NCBI GenBank assembly: GCA_026122225.1
Contig: JANEZZ010001477.1
Location: forward strand, 868,001-932,000
DNA: 64,000 nt
DNA from: Heloderma charlesbogerti
Taxonomy: Eukaryota; Chordata; Lepidosauria; Squamata; Helodermatidae
Direction of reading: 5' to 3'
Shown here: piece after piece, positions 1-10,595 of the stretch
How the letters are laid out: the number at the start of each line of letters is the position of its first letter
Numbering within the stretch: position 1 is the first letter of the stretch
Made by a program: the position numbers and the translations under genes
Notes under the pieces: model-generated
What the model was told of the DNA's origin: nothing
Database searches by the model: none
What the model saw: the letters and a program-made list of their open reading frames with translations, nothing else

Positions 1-1779
1 GTGGTCTGGAGCCTGGTCGGTCCGGTTGCTCCGGAACTGCTGGAGCATTCTAAGGCCTCCTGTGAGGCCTTGGCAAGGCACTTTGCAGATAAAATTGATC
101 AGATTAGGAGTGTTATTCCGTGCACGGTGGATACAGTTAGTGAGCAGGAGGCGGTCTGTGGCACACCGGTTTTGTGGGATCGGTTCCAGCTTCTTCCTTC
201 TGATGAAGTGGACCAGGTGCTTTCATCTGTAAGGCCGACCACCTGCTTACTAGATCCTTGCCCATCTTGGTTCATTATGAGCTGCAGGGAGAGGCTGGGT
301 GAGGGGATCAGGGTGGTGGTGAACGCCTCCCTTGAGGAGGGAGTGATGTCATCAGCCCTCAAGGACGCAGTAATGCCATCAGCCCTCAAGGAGGCAGTGA
401 TAAGACTGCTTTTAAAAAAGCCCTCCTTGGATCCCCAAGTTCTGAACAACTTCCGCCCAGTCTCGAATCTGCCTTTTTTGGGCAAGGTGATTGAGCGGGT
501 GGTGGCGATGCAGTTGAAGGCATACTTGGAAGAAGCCGATTATCTAGATCCATTTCAGTTGGGCTTCAGGCCTGGGCATGGGACAGAAACGGCCTTGGTC
601 GCCTTGGTGGATGATATGAGGAGGGCTCTGGATAGGGGCGAATGTGCCTTCCTTGTTCTCCTCGACCTCTCAGCGGCTTTTGATACCGTTGACCACGGTA
701 TCCTCCTGGACCGCCTGGAGGGGTTGGGCATTGGAGACACTGTGTTAGGGTGGTTCCAGTCCTTTCTCTCCAGCAGGTACCAGAGGGTAGCACTGGGAGA
801 GGAGGTTTCGGACCCATGGCCGCTCACTTGTGGGGTGCCACAGGGTTCCATCCTCTCCCTGATGCTATTTAACATCTATGTGAAGCCACTGGGGGCTATC
901 ATCAGGAGGTTTGGGGTGCGGTGTCATCAGTATGTGGATGACACGCAGCTCTACCTCTCGTTCAAATCTTCACCAAGGTTGGCCGTAGAATTCCTGTCCA
1001 AATGTCTGGAGATGGTGAGTGGCTGGATGGGGAGGAACAAGCTGAAGCTGAACCCTGACAAGACCGAGGTACTTTTGGTGGGAGACAAGAGGAGGTTGGG
1101 GGATGTTGACCTGGTGTTGAATGGGGTACAGTTACCCTTGAAAGACCAGGTCCGCAGCTCAGGGGTCATCTTAGACTCCCAGCTGTCCATGGAGGCTCAG
1201 GTGTCAGCTGTGAGCCAGACAGCGCTGTACCAACTCCATCTGATATGGTGGCTGCGCCCCTTCCTTCCCGACCATCTGCTCCCATCGGTAGTACATGCCC
1301 TGGTCTCCTCCCGTTTAGACTACTGTAATGTGCTCTACGTGGGGTTACCCTTGAAGACGGTTTGGAAGCTGCAGCTGGTACAGAATGCGGTGGCTCGCCT
1401 GATTAAAGGCAGCCACCAGCAAGATCACATCACTCCAGTGCTGAAGGAGCTGCACTGGCTACCAGTTGTTTTCCAGGCCAAATTCAAGGTGTTGGTTTTG
1501 ACCTTTAAAACCCTATGTGGGTCCGGCACAGCCTATCTCAAGAAGCGCCTCCAGCAACACCAGACAGGCCGCTCAACAAGATCAGCCTTGGATGGCCTTC
1601 TCTCTGTCCCATCAGCCAGGACAGCTAGGCTGGTGAGGCCGAGGGATAGGGCCTTCTCTGTAGTGGCCCCCACTCTGTGGAACTCCCTCCCTCGAGAACT
1701 CCACCATGCCCCCTCTTTAATGAGCTTCCGCCATGCATTAAAAACATGGTTGTTCAGGCAGGCATTTGGGGTGGGCTAG
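1..1779 (+). CDS. L2-type LINE reverse transcriptase ORF, open for 592 codons to the window edge
   Basis: This frame would encode the endonuclease-distal part and reverse transcriptase of a LINE ORF2, which copies the element RNA at a nicked target. Residue numbers count from the window edge. Visible motifs are FRPVSNLPFLGK (about 151-162), QLGFRPGHGTETAL (186-199), the A box LDLSAAFDTVDH with catalytic D222, GVPQGSIL (278-285), the C box YVDD (311-314), and the C-terminal RLDYCN and LWNSLPREL blocks. No stop or frameshift breaks it, in contrast to every other LINE here, so it is a fairly young insertion. An in-frame 27 bp tandem duplication at 346-399 repeats SALK(D/E)AVMP-type residues. The endonuclease and true start are left of the window. 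Confidence 0.85.
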   Translation: MVWSLVGPVAPELLEHSKASCEALARHFADKIDQIRSVIPCTVDTVSEQEAVCGTPVLWDRFQLLPSDEVDQVLSSVRPTTCLLDPCPSWFIMSCRERLGEGIRVVVNASLEEGVMSSALKDAVMPSALKEAVIRLLLKKPSLDPQVLNNFRPVSNLPFLGKVIERVVAMQLKAYLEEADYLDPFQLGFRPGHGTETALVALVDDMRRALDRGECAFLVLLDLSAAFDTVDHGILLDRLEGLGIGDTVLGWFQSFLSSRYQRVALGEEVSDPWPLTCGVPQGSILSLMLFNIYVKPLGAIIRRFGVRCHQYVDDTQLYLSFKSSPRLAVEFLSKCLEMVSGWMGRNKLKLNPDKTEVLLVGDKRRLGDVDLVLNGVQLPLKDQVRSSGVILDSQLSMEAQVSAVSQTALYQLHLIWWLRPFLPDHLLPSVVHALVSSRLDYCNVLYVGLPLKTVWKLQLVQNAVARLIKGSHQQDHITPVLKELHWLPVVFQAKFKVLVLTFKTLCGSGTAYLKKRLQQHQTGRSTRSALDGLLSVPSARTARLVRPRDRAFSVVAPTLWNSLPRELHHAPSLMSFRHALKTWLFRQAFGVG

Positions 1780-1915
1780 GGTAATTTTAGAAATGTGATG
1801 TTTTTAATGTTGAATTTATTGTATGAACTATTTTTATTGTTGTACATTGCCCAGAGTGGCTGGGTGACCAGTCAGATGGGCGATTAATAAATTTAATAAA
1901 TCAATAAATCAATTA
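1..1915 (+). mobile_element. L2-type non-LTR retrotransposon (LINE), 5' end outside the window
   Basis: The reading frame of a LINE reverse transcriptase is followed by a short 3' UTR ending in a TAAATTTAATAAATCAATAAAT tail-like repeat. A second copy of the same 3' UTR (the stretch containing CCCAGAGTGGCTGGGTGACC) lies at 60019-60234 with an (AAT)n tail. The sequence style (LDLSAAFDT, GVPQGS, then a C-terminal RLDYCN region, no long poly(A)) fits the L2/CR1 group. Assignment to L2 is by recognition, not by search. It lies upstream of a NISCH exon, so presumably in a NISCH intron. Confidence 0.85.
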
Positions 1916-2189
1916 GATCTTACGGTACCCACTGGAAGGACCCCTCCATAAGCTGTGTGTGCACTGTGGTTTTGTAGATGCGCAGAAAATTGCACAGGGT
2001 GCAGTAGATATGAAAAGGTAGTGATAACCTTCTCTGTTAACAATCTGTTAAACAGGTTGTTATTTAAGACCATTCTTGGAGAGGCGCTACATGCTCTGAG
2101 GCAACAGGGTTTGGGAACCTTGTGTTTTTCTTGTAATATTAATGTAGGGGTGAGGAGGCATTTGCGGGGGAGAATTGGCAGGAATAGCA

Positions 2190-2312
2190 GCAGAGGTCTT
2201 TATGTAAATGCTTTCTTTTTATACTTTGTGTGATGTGTTTTAATAGTTTTTAATTTTTGTAAACTGTCCAGAGGTTTTCAGCTATGGGGCGGTATAGAAA
2301 TATGATGAATGA
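2190..2312 (+). mobile_element. 3' end fragment of an L2-type LINE
   Basis: The stretch ending in AAACTGTCCAGAGGTTTTCAG and GGGGCGGTATAGAAAT matches the 3' UTR of the LINE at 28525-29850, which ends in the same gene-distal phrase before its (AAAT)n tail. It is 5'-truncated. The preceding 1916-2190 may belong to the same copy but is not recognisable. Confidence 0.6.
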
Positions 2313-2672
2313 ACTCTGCCTGGTACTAATTCTCCTCACAACCCTTCCTACAAGGCCAGCCACCAAGAGCAGCAATAAGTGGAGTGCAGGCTGCAAAGGA
2401 CAAATCAGGAGGGTGGGTAAAGGATTGCATTTTCCTCCTGTCCACTGATTCTCTCCTTCAAATGCATCCCTGTAGTATTAATATTATCTCTGCAAATATC
2501 TGTTTGGGAACAAATTTGCTAGGTCAACATGTAATTCAGCCTTCCGTAGGAGCTTATTTTAAATAAAGTTATAGAATGTGATTCTTCTGCAATCTGAAGA
2601 TAGCCCTCAAATTCTTTTGTTTTAAGAAAATTGGTAATTTTATACCTTTACTGTATACTTTCCTTCCAATAG

Positions 2673-2801
2673 GTTTTTGGAACAAAGGTCTCTTGGACTA
2701 TGACTTCAGTTCTTTCCACCTCTCTTGGTGCTTAGTTTTAAAATTAAATGATCTCCACTCAGTGAACATTGGACTTTTTGATCAGTATTTTCGACTTGCT
2801 G
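2673..2801 (+). CDS. NISCH: NISCH (nischarin) internal coding exon, third from last
   Basis: Nischarin is a cytosolic and endosomal scaffold (PX domain, leucine-rich repeats, long C-terminal region) that binds integrin alpha5 and restrains Rac/PAK signalling and cell migration. This exon encodes part of the C-terminal region; its frame reads [14 protein letters not shown] and later [18 protein letters not shown], which I recognise as nischarin. It is bounded by an acceptor (CCTTCCAATAG) and a donor (GCTG|GTAAGT). The first two bases complete a codon begun in an upstream exon outside the window, and it ends in phase 1, matching the acceptor at 4386. Other frames contain stops. Identity rests on protein resemblance and STAB1 lying downstream. 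Confidence 0.88.
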
Positions 2802-3671
2802 GTAAGTAAATATATGTTGCTGTTGCCTTTGCCCTCTCTGTGATGATCTCTTCTCAACATCAAAATTTAGATTACAAGGCCCTGCCTTTTTTGCTTATAG
2901 TTTCACAGACCACGTGCATTGACAGTGCTTTATAAATATTTTTGCTGGTGTTGTAGTTCAGTTTCAACATTTTATATCCTCCAGCCTGTTACCATGATGA
3001 TAGGGTGTAGTCATTTATTTTATTAGTGGTATTTATAATGTACATGACATAAACGACGTATAGGTACAACTAAAAATGTGTTGCTGTTTTCACCATGTTT
3101 TGAAACATTGGTGTACCTATGTGCACTGTATTTCTAGTTTTTATTAGAAATGTCTTTGATAGTAGAAACGTCTTGCCAGTAAAGCTGTGGATTCCTGGAC
3201 TTGGGCACTACATAGGGTGCTTCCAGATGGAGGGCTCCTATCGCTACCCGTCACAAGGCACTGTGTTCATTAAGCTGTCCCTTAATATTTTTTTCCCCTT
3301 AACATCTTTTTTGCAGTAAGAAATGGTGGGGAAACACTGGAGGGTTACAAGTAGAAGACGATGATATCTGTAAAATTCCGTCAACGAGGCAGGGTGATGA
3401 TGCAGTAAAAGCCTCGTCTGGAAGCCTCATCTGGAAGCATCTGTAATGTCCTGTTTTGGAAATGTCTGGTTTGCATTGTTTCTGACACACATGCCCTTGG
3501 GGTTTTTTTGCACCTACCTATGCATTATAACAAGAGCACATAAACATAAACAATGCAGACCATGGTTGGATCCAGATTTAAGCTGGATCAACTGTGCTGG
3601 CAGAAGTAGACTTCCCTGGCCCCTCCTTCTGGTGGCAGTTCCTCCAGATCCCTGAAAATGCTACACAGAGA
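2802..3671. other. NISCH intron, first 870 bp: nothing recognised
   Basis: AT-rich intron sequence after the donor at 2802. I see no exon-like frame with splice sites and no repeat I can name. Confidence 0.5.
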
Positions 3672-3962
3672 CTGGGTTCACACAATGCAAAAACCCACAC
3701 TCATGGTTGACTGTGGGTTGTTGAACCAGTGTTGAGTGAACCCACCCATGCTAACAAACCATGGCTTGTTAACCATGAACAACCCATAGTTCACAACCCA
3801 ACAACAAACCATGGATTCTCTTCCTGGGTAGTTCATGGATAACAAACCATGGTCTTTTAGCATGGCTGAGTTCACACAACACAACATCCCACAGTTCAAC
3901 CACTGTTGACACTCAACCTGTACTCAACCTTAGTATCGGTTGTTGTGGTGTATGAACCCAGC
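3672..3962. mobile_element. Palindrome-rich non-autonomous DNA transposon (MITE-like)
   Basis: The ends read CTGGGTTCACACAATGC and, on the other strand, CTGGGTTCATACACCACAAC: imperfect terminal inverted repeats. The interior is full of ACCATGG/CCATGGTT and GTTGTGGG/CCCACAAC repeats in both orientations. It has no coding capacity. Superfamily uncertain; hAT is a guess from the terminal sequence style. Confidence 0.5.
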
Positions 3963-4385
3963 CAAAGAGACAGGAGACCCTGCTGAATGGGGTGAGTGGA
4001 TAGAGGGGGGGACCCCTAAGAATCAGGTGGAGGGACTTTGCATGAGCAGAGCCTTTCCTATCACAAAAGGCAGATCCTGGATCTGAGCCTAAACGTTTCC
4101 AAAATACTGCTAGGAAATTCTGTAGTGCAGGCATAGCCTAAGACTTGCAATCTGGTTGGTATGTTGAGAGTCTTTAAATAGCTAACATTAACATTAATTT
4201 GGAAGCTGTTTTAATTATAATAACATTTTGTTATATTTTTTTTGACAATTCATGTTATTTGTGTTCAACGTATACTTATTATGTAAAAGTTCCATACAAA
4301 TTTTATCAATAAATGGTAACTGTTAAAAAGTTACCACAACATTGGAATAGGCCTAGAAGCAACTTTGGTTCTATCTCCTCTTCAG

Positions 4386-4547
4386 GGCGTTCAGCAGAAC
4401 ATATATTAACTTGCCTAACCAGAGACAGTTACAGTACGCATGCCTTTATCCAGAACCTCATGGCAGTGCTCTCACTACTGGCAAGGACCCCATCACCAGA
4501 GCCAGTGGACAAGGACTTCTACTCTGAATTTGGAAAGAAAAGTACAG
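4386..4547 (+). CDS. NISCH: NISCH coding exon, second from last
   Basis: This continues the nischarin C-terminal region. Joined in phase 1 to the exon ending at 2801, it reads [17 protein letters not shown] and then [17 protein letters not shown], which resembles the human nischarin segment just before its [14 protein letters not shown] stretch. The acceptor is ATCTCCTCTTCAG and the donor AGTACAG|GTAAAA. The exon is 162 bp (2 + 159 + 1), so phase 1 enters and leaves. The intron before it is about 1.6 kb and the next about 4.2 kb. No domain with a catalytic role is encoded. Confidence 0.9.
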
Positions 4548-4799
4548 GTAAAATGATCTAGAATTGTTTTACATAATGGGGCCATTAAATATGTCACCAT
4601 ACCATTCTAGGGAATCAAATATACATTTACTGTGTTAGGATTCTGCCTTTTTAGGCAACTTCAATATGTTTAACACATTCGTTGAACGGTAAGAATGCAG
4701 TGTGTTGGGGGCTGGGGTGAGAACTCATAGCAGTAGATTGAATGGCTTTTAAAGTACCAGGAGGAGTATACTTGTAGTTTTTCTTAGGATTGTAGGCTT

Positions 4800-4880
4800 G
4801 AGGGGCAGTTTGCACAGAACGGCAAATCATGAGTTAATTGACCCACAATTTGCCATGTGCGAGGGGGAAAGCGCAAGCAC
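4800..4880. mobile_element. Relic of the palindromic hAT-like element also present at 25225-25495
   Basis: The stretch GGGGCAGTTTGCACAGAACGGCAAATCATGAGTTAATTGACCCACAATTTGCC resembles the inner part of the element at 25225-25495 (GGGTTAATTAACCCACAAATTGC), including its palindrome. It is short and degraded. Confidence 0.4.
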
Positions 4881-6520
4881 ACTGCTTCCTGTGCACAGAC
4901 TGCAATCCTGTGTACAATTATAAGGGAGTAAGTCCCATTAATGTGTGTTTATTTGAGTTTTAAAGTTCTCATAACTTTGTTTTATCTGTATTTTATCTTG
5001 AACACTACGTTTAGTGGAAAGGCTGGATGGAAGTGTAATAAATAAAATTGAACTCACTGGTACTTGCTTACAAATATACATGTGTAAGATCAATGTACAA
5101 TGCTGCAGCCTATGCTCTATATGTAGAGCATAGAATGTGGAACAGCTTCTAAACCTTCACTCTTCTGTTGAGCAATTGGGTGGCTCATGAAAGCTGACAT
5201 GGGAAAGCAGTTCACGTCCATTGGAGGCCCTATTTCTCTTACCTAGGAGTACATAGCAATTTGTTTTTTCTCATGCACCTTTGTGTTTGTTTTTCTTGAG
5301 AACAGCCTAGATACTATGGGCCTAGGGAAGAAAAATGACAACTGGATTCTCCTCAGTAATGATAGGAGAACTTCCAGTTGAAACAAATCAGTCAAGAAAT
5401 TCTAGGCACACCCACACAGCAGCGGTTTGATAGGCATTTTCAAGTTTTTTAAAATTGAAAATATTTTTTTGAAGGGGACAGGGCGTGGAGAGGCCTGCGG
5501 GTGCTGTTGAAAGTCCCCACAGGCACGTGTTGAGACCCCTGTTGACATCAATTTGTGAGTTTGACCAAATACCACAGAATCAACCATGTATTCTGCTTGG
5601 TTACATCATCCCCATCTTACAATAAATGATTTGCAGTCAGAATTCAGCTGAGAATCTTCTAGGCATTGCAGCCAGTGAAGCACAAATCAGTATGGAAGTG
5701 CAGCCTATGGGGATTTATTCATTTGGGCACTGATTGAGTTCATGCAAAGGAAAGAACATTTTATTAAGAGTTAAAGAACAGCAAATAGTCTGTTATGTTA
5801 AGCCATAAAAAGGCATTCCACCCACATCATACATAAAAGGCTGCCTCCCAGTGAATCACTGAGAGACTTTTCAAATAGCAAGATTTAAGTTGATTCTGAA
5901 GATGATTCCTAGGTATCCTGTTCTTCTAAGGATTTAGGGAAGAGGCTTTTGAACTACTGGTGTTAGGGTCAGAGTCAGGAAGAGATGAAGGGGATGCAGG
6001 TGAACGGCCTTGATTGTCTGGTTATAACATGTTTATATAACCATTAAGCACACATTCTCTTCTTCTCCTCCCTCATCCCCCCCCCATGTTAAAAACAGAA
6101 ACAAAATTCCTTGCCTGTACAAAAGTATCAGGAAGGAAGGATTCTAGCCTGGCTTTTTAATGCACTACTCTGGGTGCAAGGAATGTTTTGCATGACATTT
6201 TCCCTACTTGGCAGTCTGAAGTAGTACAGTCCTGTGACTTCTGCACCACATGATTTTTCTGCATGTGTAGACTAGCCCTGAATTGTGTTCCTGGCCCAGC
6301 AGAAAAAGATGGAACTTAACAGAAAAGCATACCACATAAAATATGCAGGTAGGGGGCTGCAGATGGGATTATGCTGACAACTACATTTCTTAGTGTTTTT
6401 CTAAGTAAATTCCAGAAATGGAAGAGGAAGTTGAGAAATCGGGCTAACCAAAATGTTGATAGTCAGCAGTTAACATCTTTCAGAAAATAAAGGCATTTCA
6501 AATATATTAATACTTAGCAT
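4881..6520. other. NISCH intron interior, no recognised element
   Basis: I see no exon and no nameable repeat in this 1.6 kb. A small hairpin with 9-base arms and a 4-base loop (TATGCTCTA/TAGAGCATA) lies at 5111-5132. Confidence 0.5.
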
Positions 6521-6524
6521 GACC

Positions 6525-6640
6525 CAATGTGGTTGACTAGGCCTAGAGAAACCCTGATTCAAATCTCCCCCCCCCCCCAAGCCATGACGCTTATTGGATG
6601 AACTTGGGCCAGTCACTATCTCTTGGCCTAACGTACCTCG
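6525..6640 (+). mobile_element. MIR-like SINE fragment
   Basis: GATTCAAATCTCCC followed by TTGGATGAACTTGGGCCAGTCAC and CCTCGCAGG matches the core of MIR-like SINEs (B-box-like GGTTCRAATCC, then the GACCTTGGGCAAGTCAC core). A poly(C) run interrupts it at about 6567-6578. Confidence 0.55.
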
Positions 6641-7480
6641 CAGGTTTATTTCTTTATTAAAATATTTATAAACAGCCTTTCTGCCCTGTCTGGGCCCCCA
6701 TGGCAGTGTATATAACAAACATTAAAACAGTTTATAACAGCCAGATTATCTTTCAAATGTCCAAAAGAGTGGAATCGTTAGACTATAAAACCTGAACAGA
6801 AACGTTTTCACTACCCACCTAAAACAGAGCCAGTCTAGCCTCCCTACAAAGGAAGGACCAGACTTGTGTAGCTACCACAGAAAAGGCCATGTTCCCACCA
6901 ACCTTAACTCTCTTGCTGGTGGTACATACAACAGGGTCTCTAAAAGCAAGTTGTACACAACAGGCAGATTCGTATGTGAGGAGGCATTTTTTTCAGATAT
7001 CCTGGCCCCAAACAGTTCAACAAGCATCTTGAATTGAGCCAACAGCTTGATTGGATTTAATGTAAATCCATTGCAATTAATATAAAACGGGTGTAATATG
7101 GTCTACAAAGCACATGCCAGAAAGCAGTCAGGTTGCAGCACTTGCACCAGCTGCATTTTCTGAGCACCCTTCAAGGGCAGCCCAAGTAGAGTTTGTTGAA
7201 GTAATCTAAATGGGAAGCAATTAAGGCATAGATCATTGCAGTCACATCTGTCCACTCCAGGAAGGGGGGCAACTGGCACATGAGCTAAAGTTGAACAAAG
7301 GCATCCCTGGCCACAGCAGCCACTTAGAGCATCCAGGAGCAATGTGGGATCCAGAAGAATTCCCAAGATGTGGACCTGATCCTTCAGAAGGAGTACAACC
7401 CTATCCACATCAGGCTGTATGCTCAATCTCAGATTACTTTGTCCACATCAGGACCTCTTTGAGGATAAAATGGGCAGGGG
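6640..7480 (-). mobile_element. Old, decayed L2-type LINE copy, antisense to NISCH
   Basis: Read on the minus strand, 7426-7103 gives LKDQVHILGILLDPTLLLDA and then FRLLQQTLLGLPLKGAQKMQLVQ, colinear with LKDQVRSSGVILDSQLSMEA and LYVGLPLKTVWKLQLVQN of the reverse transcriptase ORF at 1-1779. Its 3' end lies near 6640 where a TTTATTTCTTTATTAAAATATTTATA stretch starts. Frameshifts and gaps show it is inactive. Confidence 0.75.
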
Positions 7481-7619
7481 GAAATCATGCACACCACCCT
7501 AAGCTCCTTGGGGGAGGGGGAGGGATTAAAATGTAATTCAAAACATGTAATGGAATTTAGTCTGTTTAAAGTGTTTCATTTGCATACATTATTTCATTAA
7601 TTCTTTAAACAGTACTGGC

Positions 7620-7765
7620 CTGTCATGCAAGAATATCTCTTCAGATATCCCTGAGGTTGTGAGGGAATGGCTTGGTTATGGCAGCTACAAGATTTGAATT
7701 GGTGACTTATGGTTCACAGCTCAGTTTCTTTGCCCCTGTGCTACACTGTCCTTCATCTTCAGCAA
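7620..7765 (-). mobile_element. MIR-like SINE fragment, minus strand
   Basis: The plus strand shows the reverse complement of a tRNA-like head (GATTTGAATTGGTGACTTATG, CAGCTCAGTTTCTTTGCCCCTGTGCTACACTG), preceded by GGTTGTGAGGG from the core. Weak but ordered. Confidence 0.45.
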
Positions 7766-8209
7766 AGCATGCTTCTTTAGGGGAAGATCTACAAAAGAGC
7801 ACCTTTTCTTTGTGAGGCACTGCTGTGCTACTGTTTTTCTCAAAAACAGTTGCTGCTTTGTGGACACGCAATGAAGGCAGTGCAGTATCTGTGTATAATG
7901 CCATAAAGTGCCACACACTACATGGTGTTGTGATTGTAGTACAACAAGTCAGGGGAGTCTGAATGGTCATGTCTGTTTTATCATTTGTGTTCATAGCATG
8001 AGCTGATACCACAAGCCACAATATAGTGCTGCGGTTGTGGGAGAAGTAGGGGGTTGATTTTTTTTTTTAAAGAAGTCCAATAATGCATGCCCACCTTCGC
8101 AGCTGTGAAGGAATACAAATCCCATTGCAATCCATGTGAGGGAAGAGCGGGAGGTGAGGGGGAGAAGATGTTGGAAGGGGGGGGGGATGTTGCAAAACAG
8201 GTTCTACAG

Positions 8210-8437
8210 TTTTACAGCCATTCCCATTGTGTTTAGTTTCTCTTTTAAATTTGTTACTGAGTTTTATGTCTTTGCTTTGCTGCTAGGTTTTATTTTGGTT
8301 TTTACTTTTAGTCCTGTAGTTTTAAACTTTTATATTGTATCTTATGTTGTATTTTATGGCTTTAATTGTTGTGAACCAGCTGGAGAGCTTCAGCTGTTGG
8401 GCTGTATAGAAATGCAATAAATAAATAAATAAAAATA
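8210..8437 (+). mobile_element. 3' end of an L2-type LINE with (AAAT)n tail
   Basis: TTAATTGTTGTGAACCAGCTGGAGAGCTTCAGCTGTTGGGCTGTATAGAAATGCAATAAATAAATAAAT is the 3' UTR and tail seen at 29760-29850. 5'-truncated; no coding part. Confidence 0.75.
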
Positions 8438-8763
8438 AGAGAATACTGCTAGATTGAACACACAGTGCTTGGCAGTGCACAGAAGCAACAAGCACTGGGT
8501 AGGTGTGGGGAAAGAGTCATAAAAGTAATTTGGAGAAAAAGGGAGAAATAGCGTCCGAACAATGGGTTCAGAATGCATCGTGTGTGCGAGTGAGCAGGAT
8601 AAATCAATAGTATTGACTAGCCCTAAGTCATATTTTGAGAGTCTGCTTTTAAACGTTTAGGGAAAAATGCACTGAGTATTAAACCTAATTTTAGTTGCTC
8701 CTTCAGTAGAAAACATTTACATAACAAGTGCAAAGTCTAAGTTATGTATATTTATGCTTACAG

Positions 8764-9392
8764 GAAAAATGGAGAACTATGAACTGATTCACTCTAGCCG
8801 AGTGAAGTTTATATATCCAAATGAAGAAGAAATCGAGGACCTTGCTTTCCTAGTAGCAGAAAAGATGAACAGCGTCATTCCCTTCCAGTCTTTGAATATA
8901 CTTCTTTATGTGTTAGCGTTTCAAGTGAATGCTGCAGAAGGGACTGCTCAATCCCACAGCTCACTTCAGCCTAAAACACTGATTTTAACCAGCTCAGATT
9001 TGTTTCTTTTCAATGAGGATTACATCAGTTACCCACTACCTGAATTTGCTAAGGAACCACCGAAGAAAGACAAGTATCAGCTTGCAGATGGAAGGAGGAT
9101 CCGTGACTTAGATCGAGTGCTCATGGGCTATCAGACGTATCCCCAGGCTCTCACATTTGTTTTTGATGATATTCAGAATCACGATCTCATGCAAAACCTG
9201 ACCCTAGATCACTTTGGCAATGTTCTTAGTTTTCCTAAAGGGCAGATTACCCCAGAGGGCAATGGCAGTCAAGAGATCCTGTGGTGTATCTTTATCCCAA
9301 GTCCAGAAAGCCGTGAGAAACTAATATCTCTGCTTGCTAGGCAGTGGGAGATCTTATGTGGCCGAGAGCTGCCTTTGGAGCTCACTGGGTAG
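8764..9392 (+). CDS. NISCH: NISCH terminal coding exon with stop codon
   Basis: The acceptor is TATGCTTACAG; joined in phase 1 the exon begins [13 protein letters not shown]. It encodes the nischarin C-terminus, with stretches such as [70 protein letters not shown] and a final ELTG before TAG at 9390. These match my knowledge of vertebrate nischarin closely. The exon is 209 codons, open throughout, and no splice donor is needed. This C-terminal region lies beyond the integrin-binding and PAK/LIMK-binding segments; its own role is not clear from sequence. I place the exon start at the acceptor, not at the in-frame ATG just upstream at 8754, which is intronic. Confidence 0.95.
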
Positions 9393-10180
9393 TTCATTTG
9401 AACTAATTTCTAATAGATACTCTAGTTATTGCCAAGCTGAGGGATCAGGCTGAAGATTGTGAATTAAAGCACAGTATTGTCTGAATTAAACTGGGATTGG
9501 CATTTTGTTCACAGTAATATAACGTAAATTTGAAGCTTACCTGTGCTTTACCATTATGGTTTCTTGTGCAGTGAAGATGTTTTAATAGTATAACATAATC
9601 AATTGTTGAACTGTAATTTTCTAAACTCTATTTTTATGTAACAGTACATATTCAGAATTCCTAATTAAGCATCTTAGGCAACTGTATGGAACAAAAGGAG
9701 TCAGGACTTTGCATACTTTCATTTAGGGCTGTTATGTTACCACTGTGTTTTTGTACATATATCAGTCTTGCTATTCTATACAAATAATATGTAAATAATG
9801 GTAGCAAGATGCTTGTGCTATGTCAAAGTGCAATGTTCTTTGTACAAGATGTATTTTATTGCCTATGCTGCTAACAGTTATTTAATGATCCTTCTGATAA
9901 TTTTTACATTTTGTCCTTTTATGATGTGTCAAATTTAATTTTGTATGCTAATCATTAACATGATAGCAGAATTCACCTATACTCTAAAATTGCTTTTACA
10001 TCTGATGAACACTCTTAACAGTTTGAAAAGAGTTACCAATTACAATTCACCAATGCAGACATAAAGATTGGCCAGGATTGACAATAACTATCTTGTTGCC
10101 AACAAATAATGAGTTCAGAGCACTGTGCTTCTGTTGCCAACTTTCTCAGTACAAATAAACTGAAATTTGACACAATTATG
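9393..10180 (+). other. NISCH: NISCH 3' untranslated region
   Basis: AT-rich, repeat-free sequence directly after the stop codon. It ends shortly after a canonical AATAAA at 10154-10159, followed about 20 bp on by a T/GT-rich stretch (TATGTTTCTGACTCAGGTTCTATTTTGATG). This gives a 3' UTR of roughly 0.78 kb. The exact cleavage point is inferred. Confidence 0.7.
10154..10159 (+). terminator. Probable NISCH polyadenylation signal AATAAA
   Basis: Canonical hexamer about 760 bp after the NISCH stop codon, with GT/T-rich sequence downstream. Earlier ATTAAA matches at about 9462 and 9484 could give shorter transcripts. Confidence 0.65.
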
Positions 10181-10329
10181 TTTCTGACTCAGGTTCTATT
10201 TTGATGTATTTTTTACAGTGTAATTACCTTCCCTGTAATTTGATCACAATCAGGTCAGTGGTATGTTTAGCTTTCTAATAATCGTTCAGCCTTATGTAGG
10301 AAGCCTCAAAGGATGTTTAAAAAAAAAAG

Positions 10330-10555
10330 TATACAGGCACAATCCTATGGCAGCTAGTCAGCGGCTAGACGGCCATAAGATAGGTTGGTTCTTGGAGAAC
10401 TGACCCCCACCCCCGCACCACCTTGTAGGCAGCACGGATCGGCCCCGCGCTCATAAGAGCAGTGCAGAGCGGCGAAAATGGGGCATTCCCAGGGGCCGGG
10501 AGGCTGGAAATGCCGGTACGACACATCCTTCCGGGGCTGTGGAAAGGTAGGGGGG

Positions 10556-10595
<40 letters not shown>
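10330..10595. mobile_element. Harbinger-like MITE fragment with GC-rich interior
   Basis: It starts CAGGCACAATCCTATGGCAGCTAG, the terminal sequence of a family also seen at 30048 and 63047 (GGGCGCAATCCTAT; reverse-strand end ATAGGATTGTGCCC). The GC-rich interior ends in a (GT)n(GA)n microsatellite at about 10556-10594. The right end is not intact. Confidence 0.5.

Noticed and set aside
8754..8763. In-frame ATG just upstream of the last NISCH exon as a start codon
   Set aside because: It lies before the acceptor AG; the exon joins in phase to the exon at 4386-4547.
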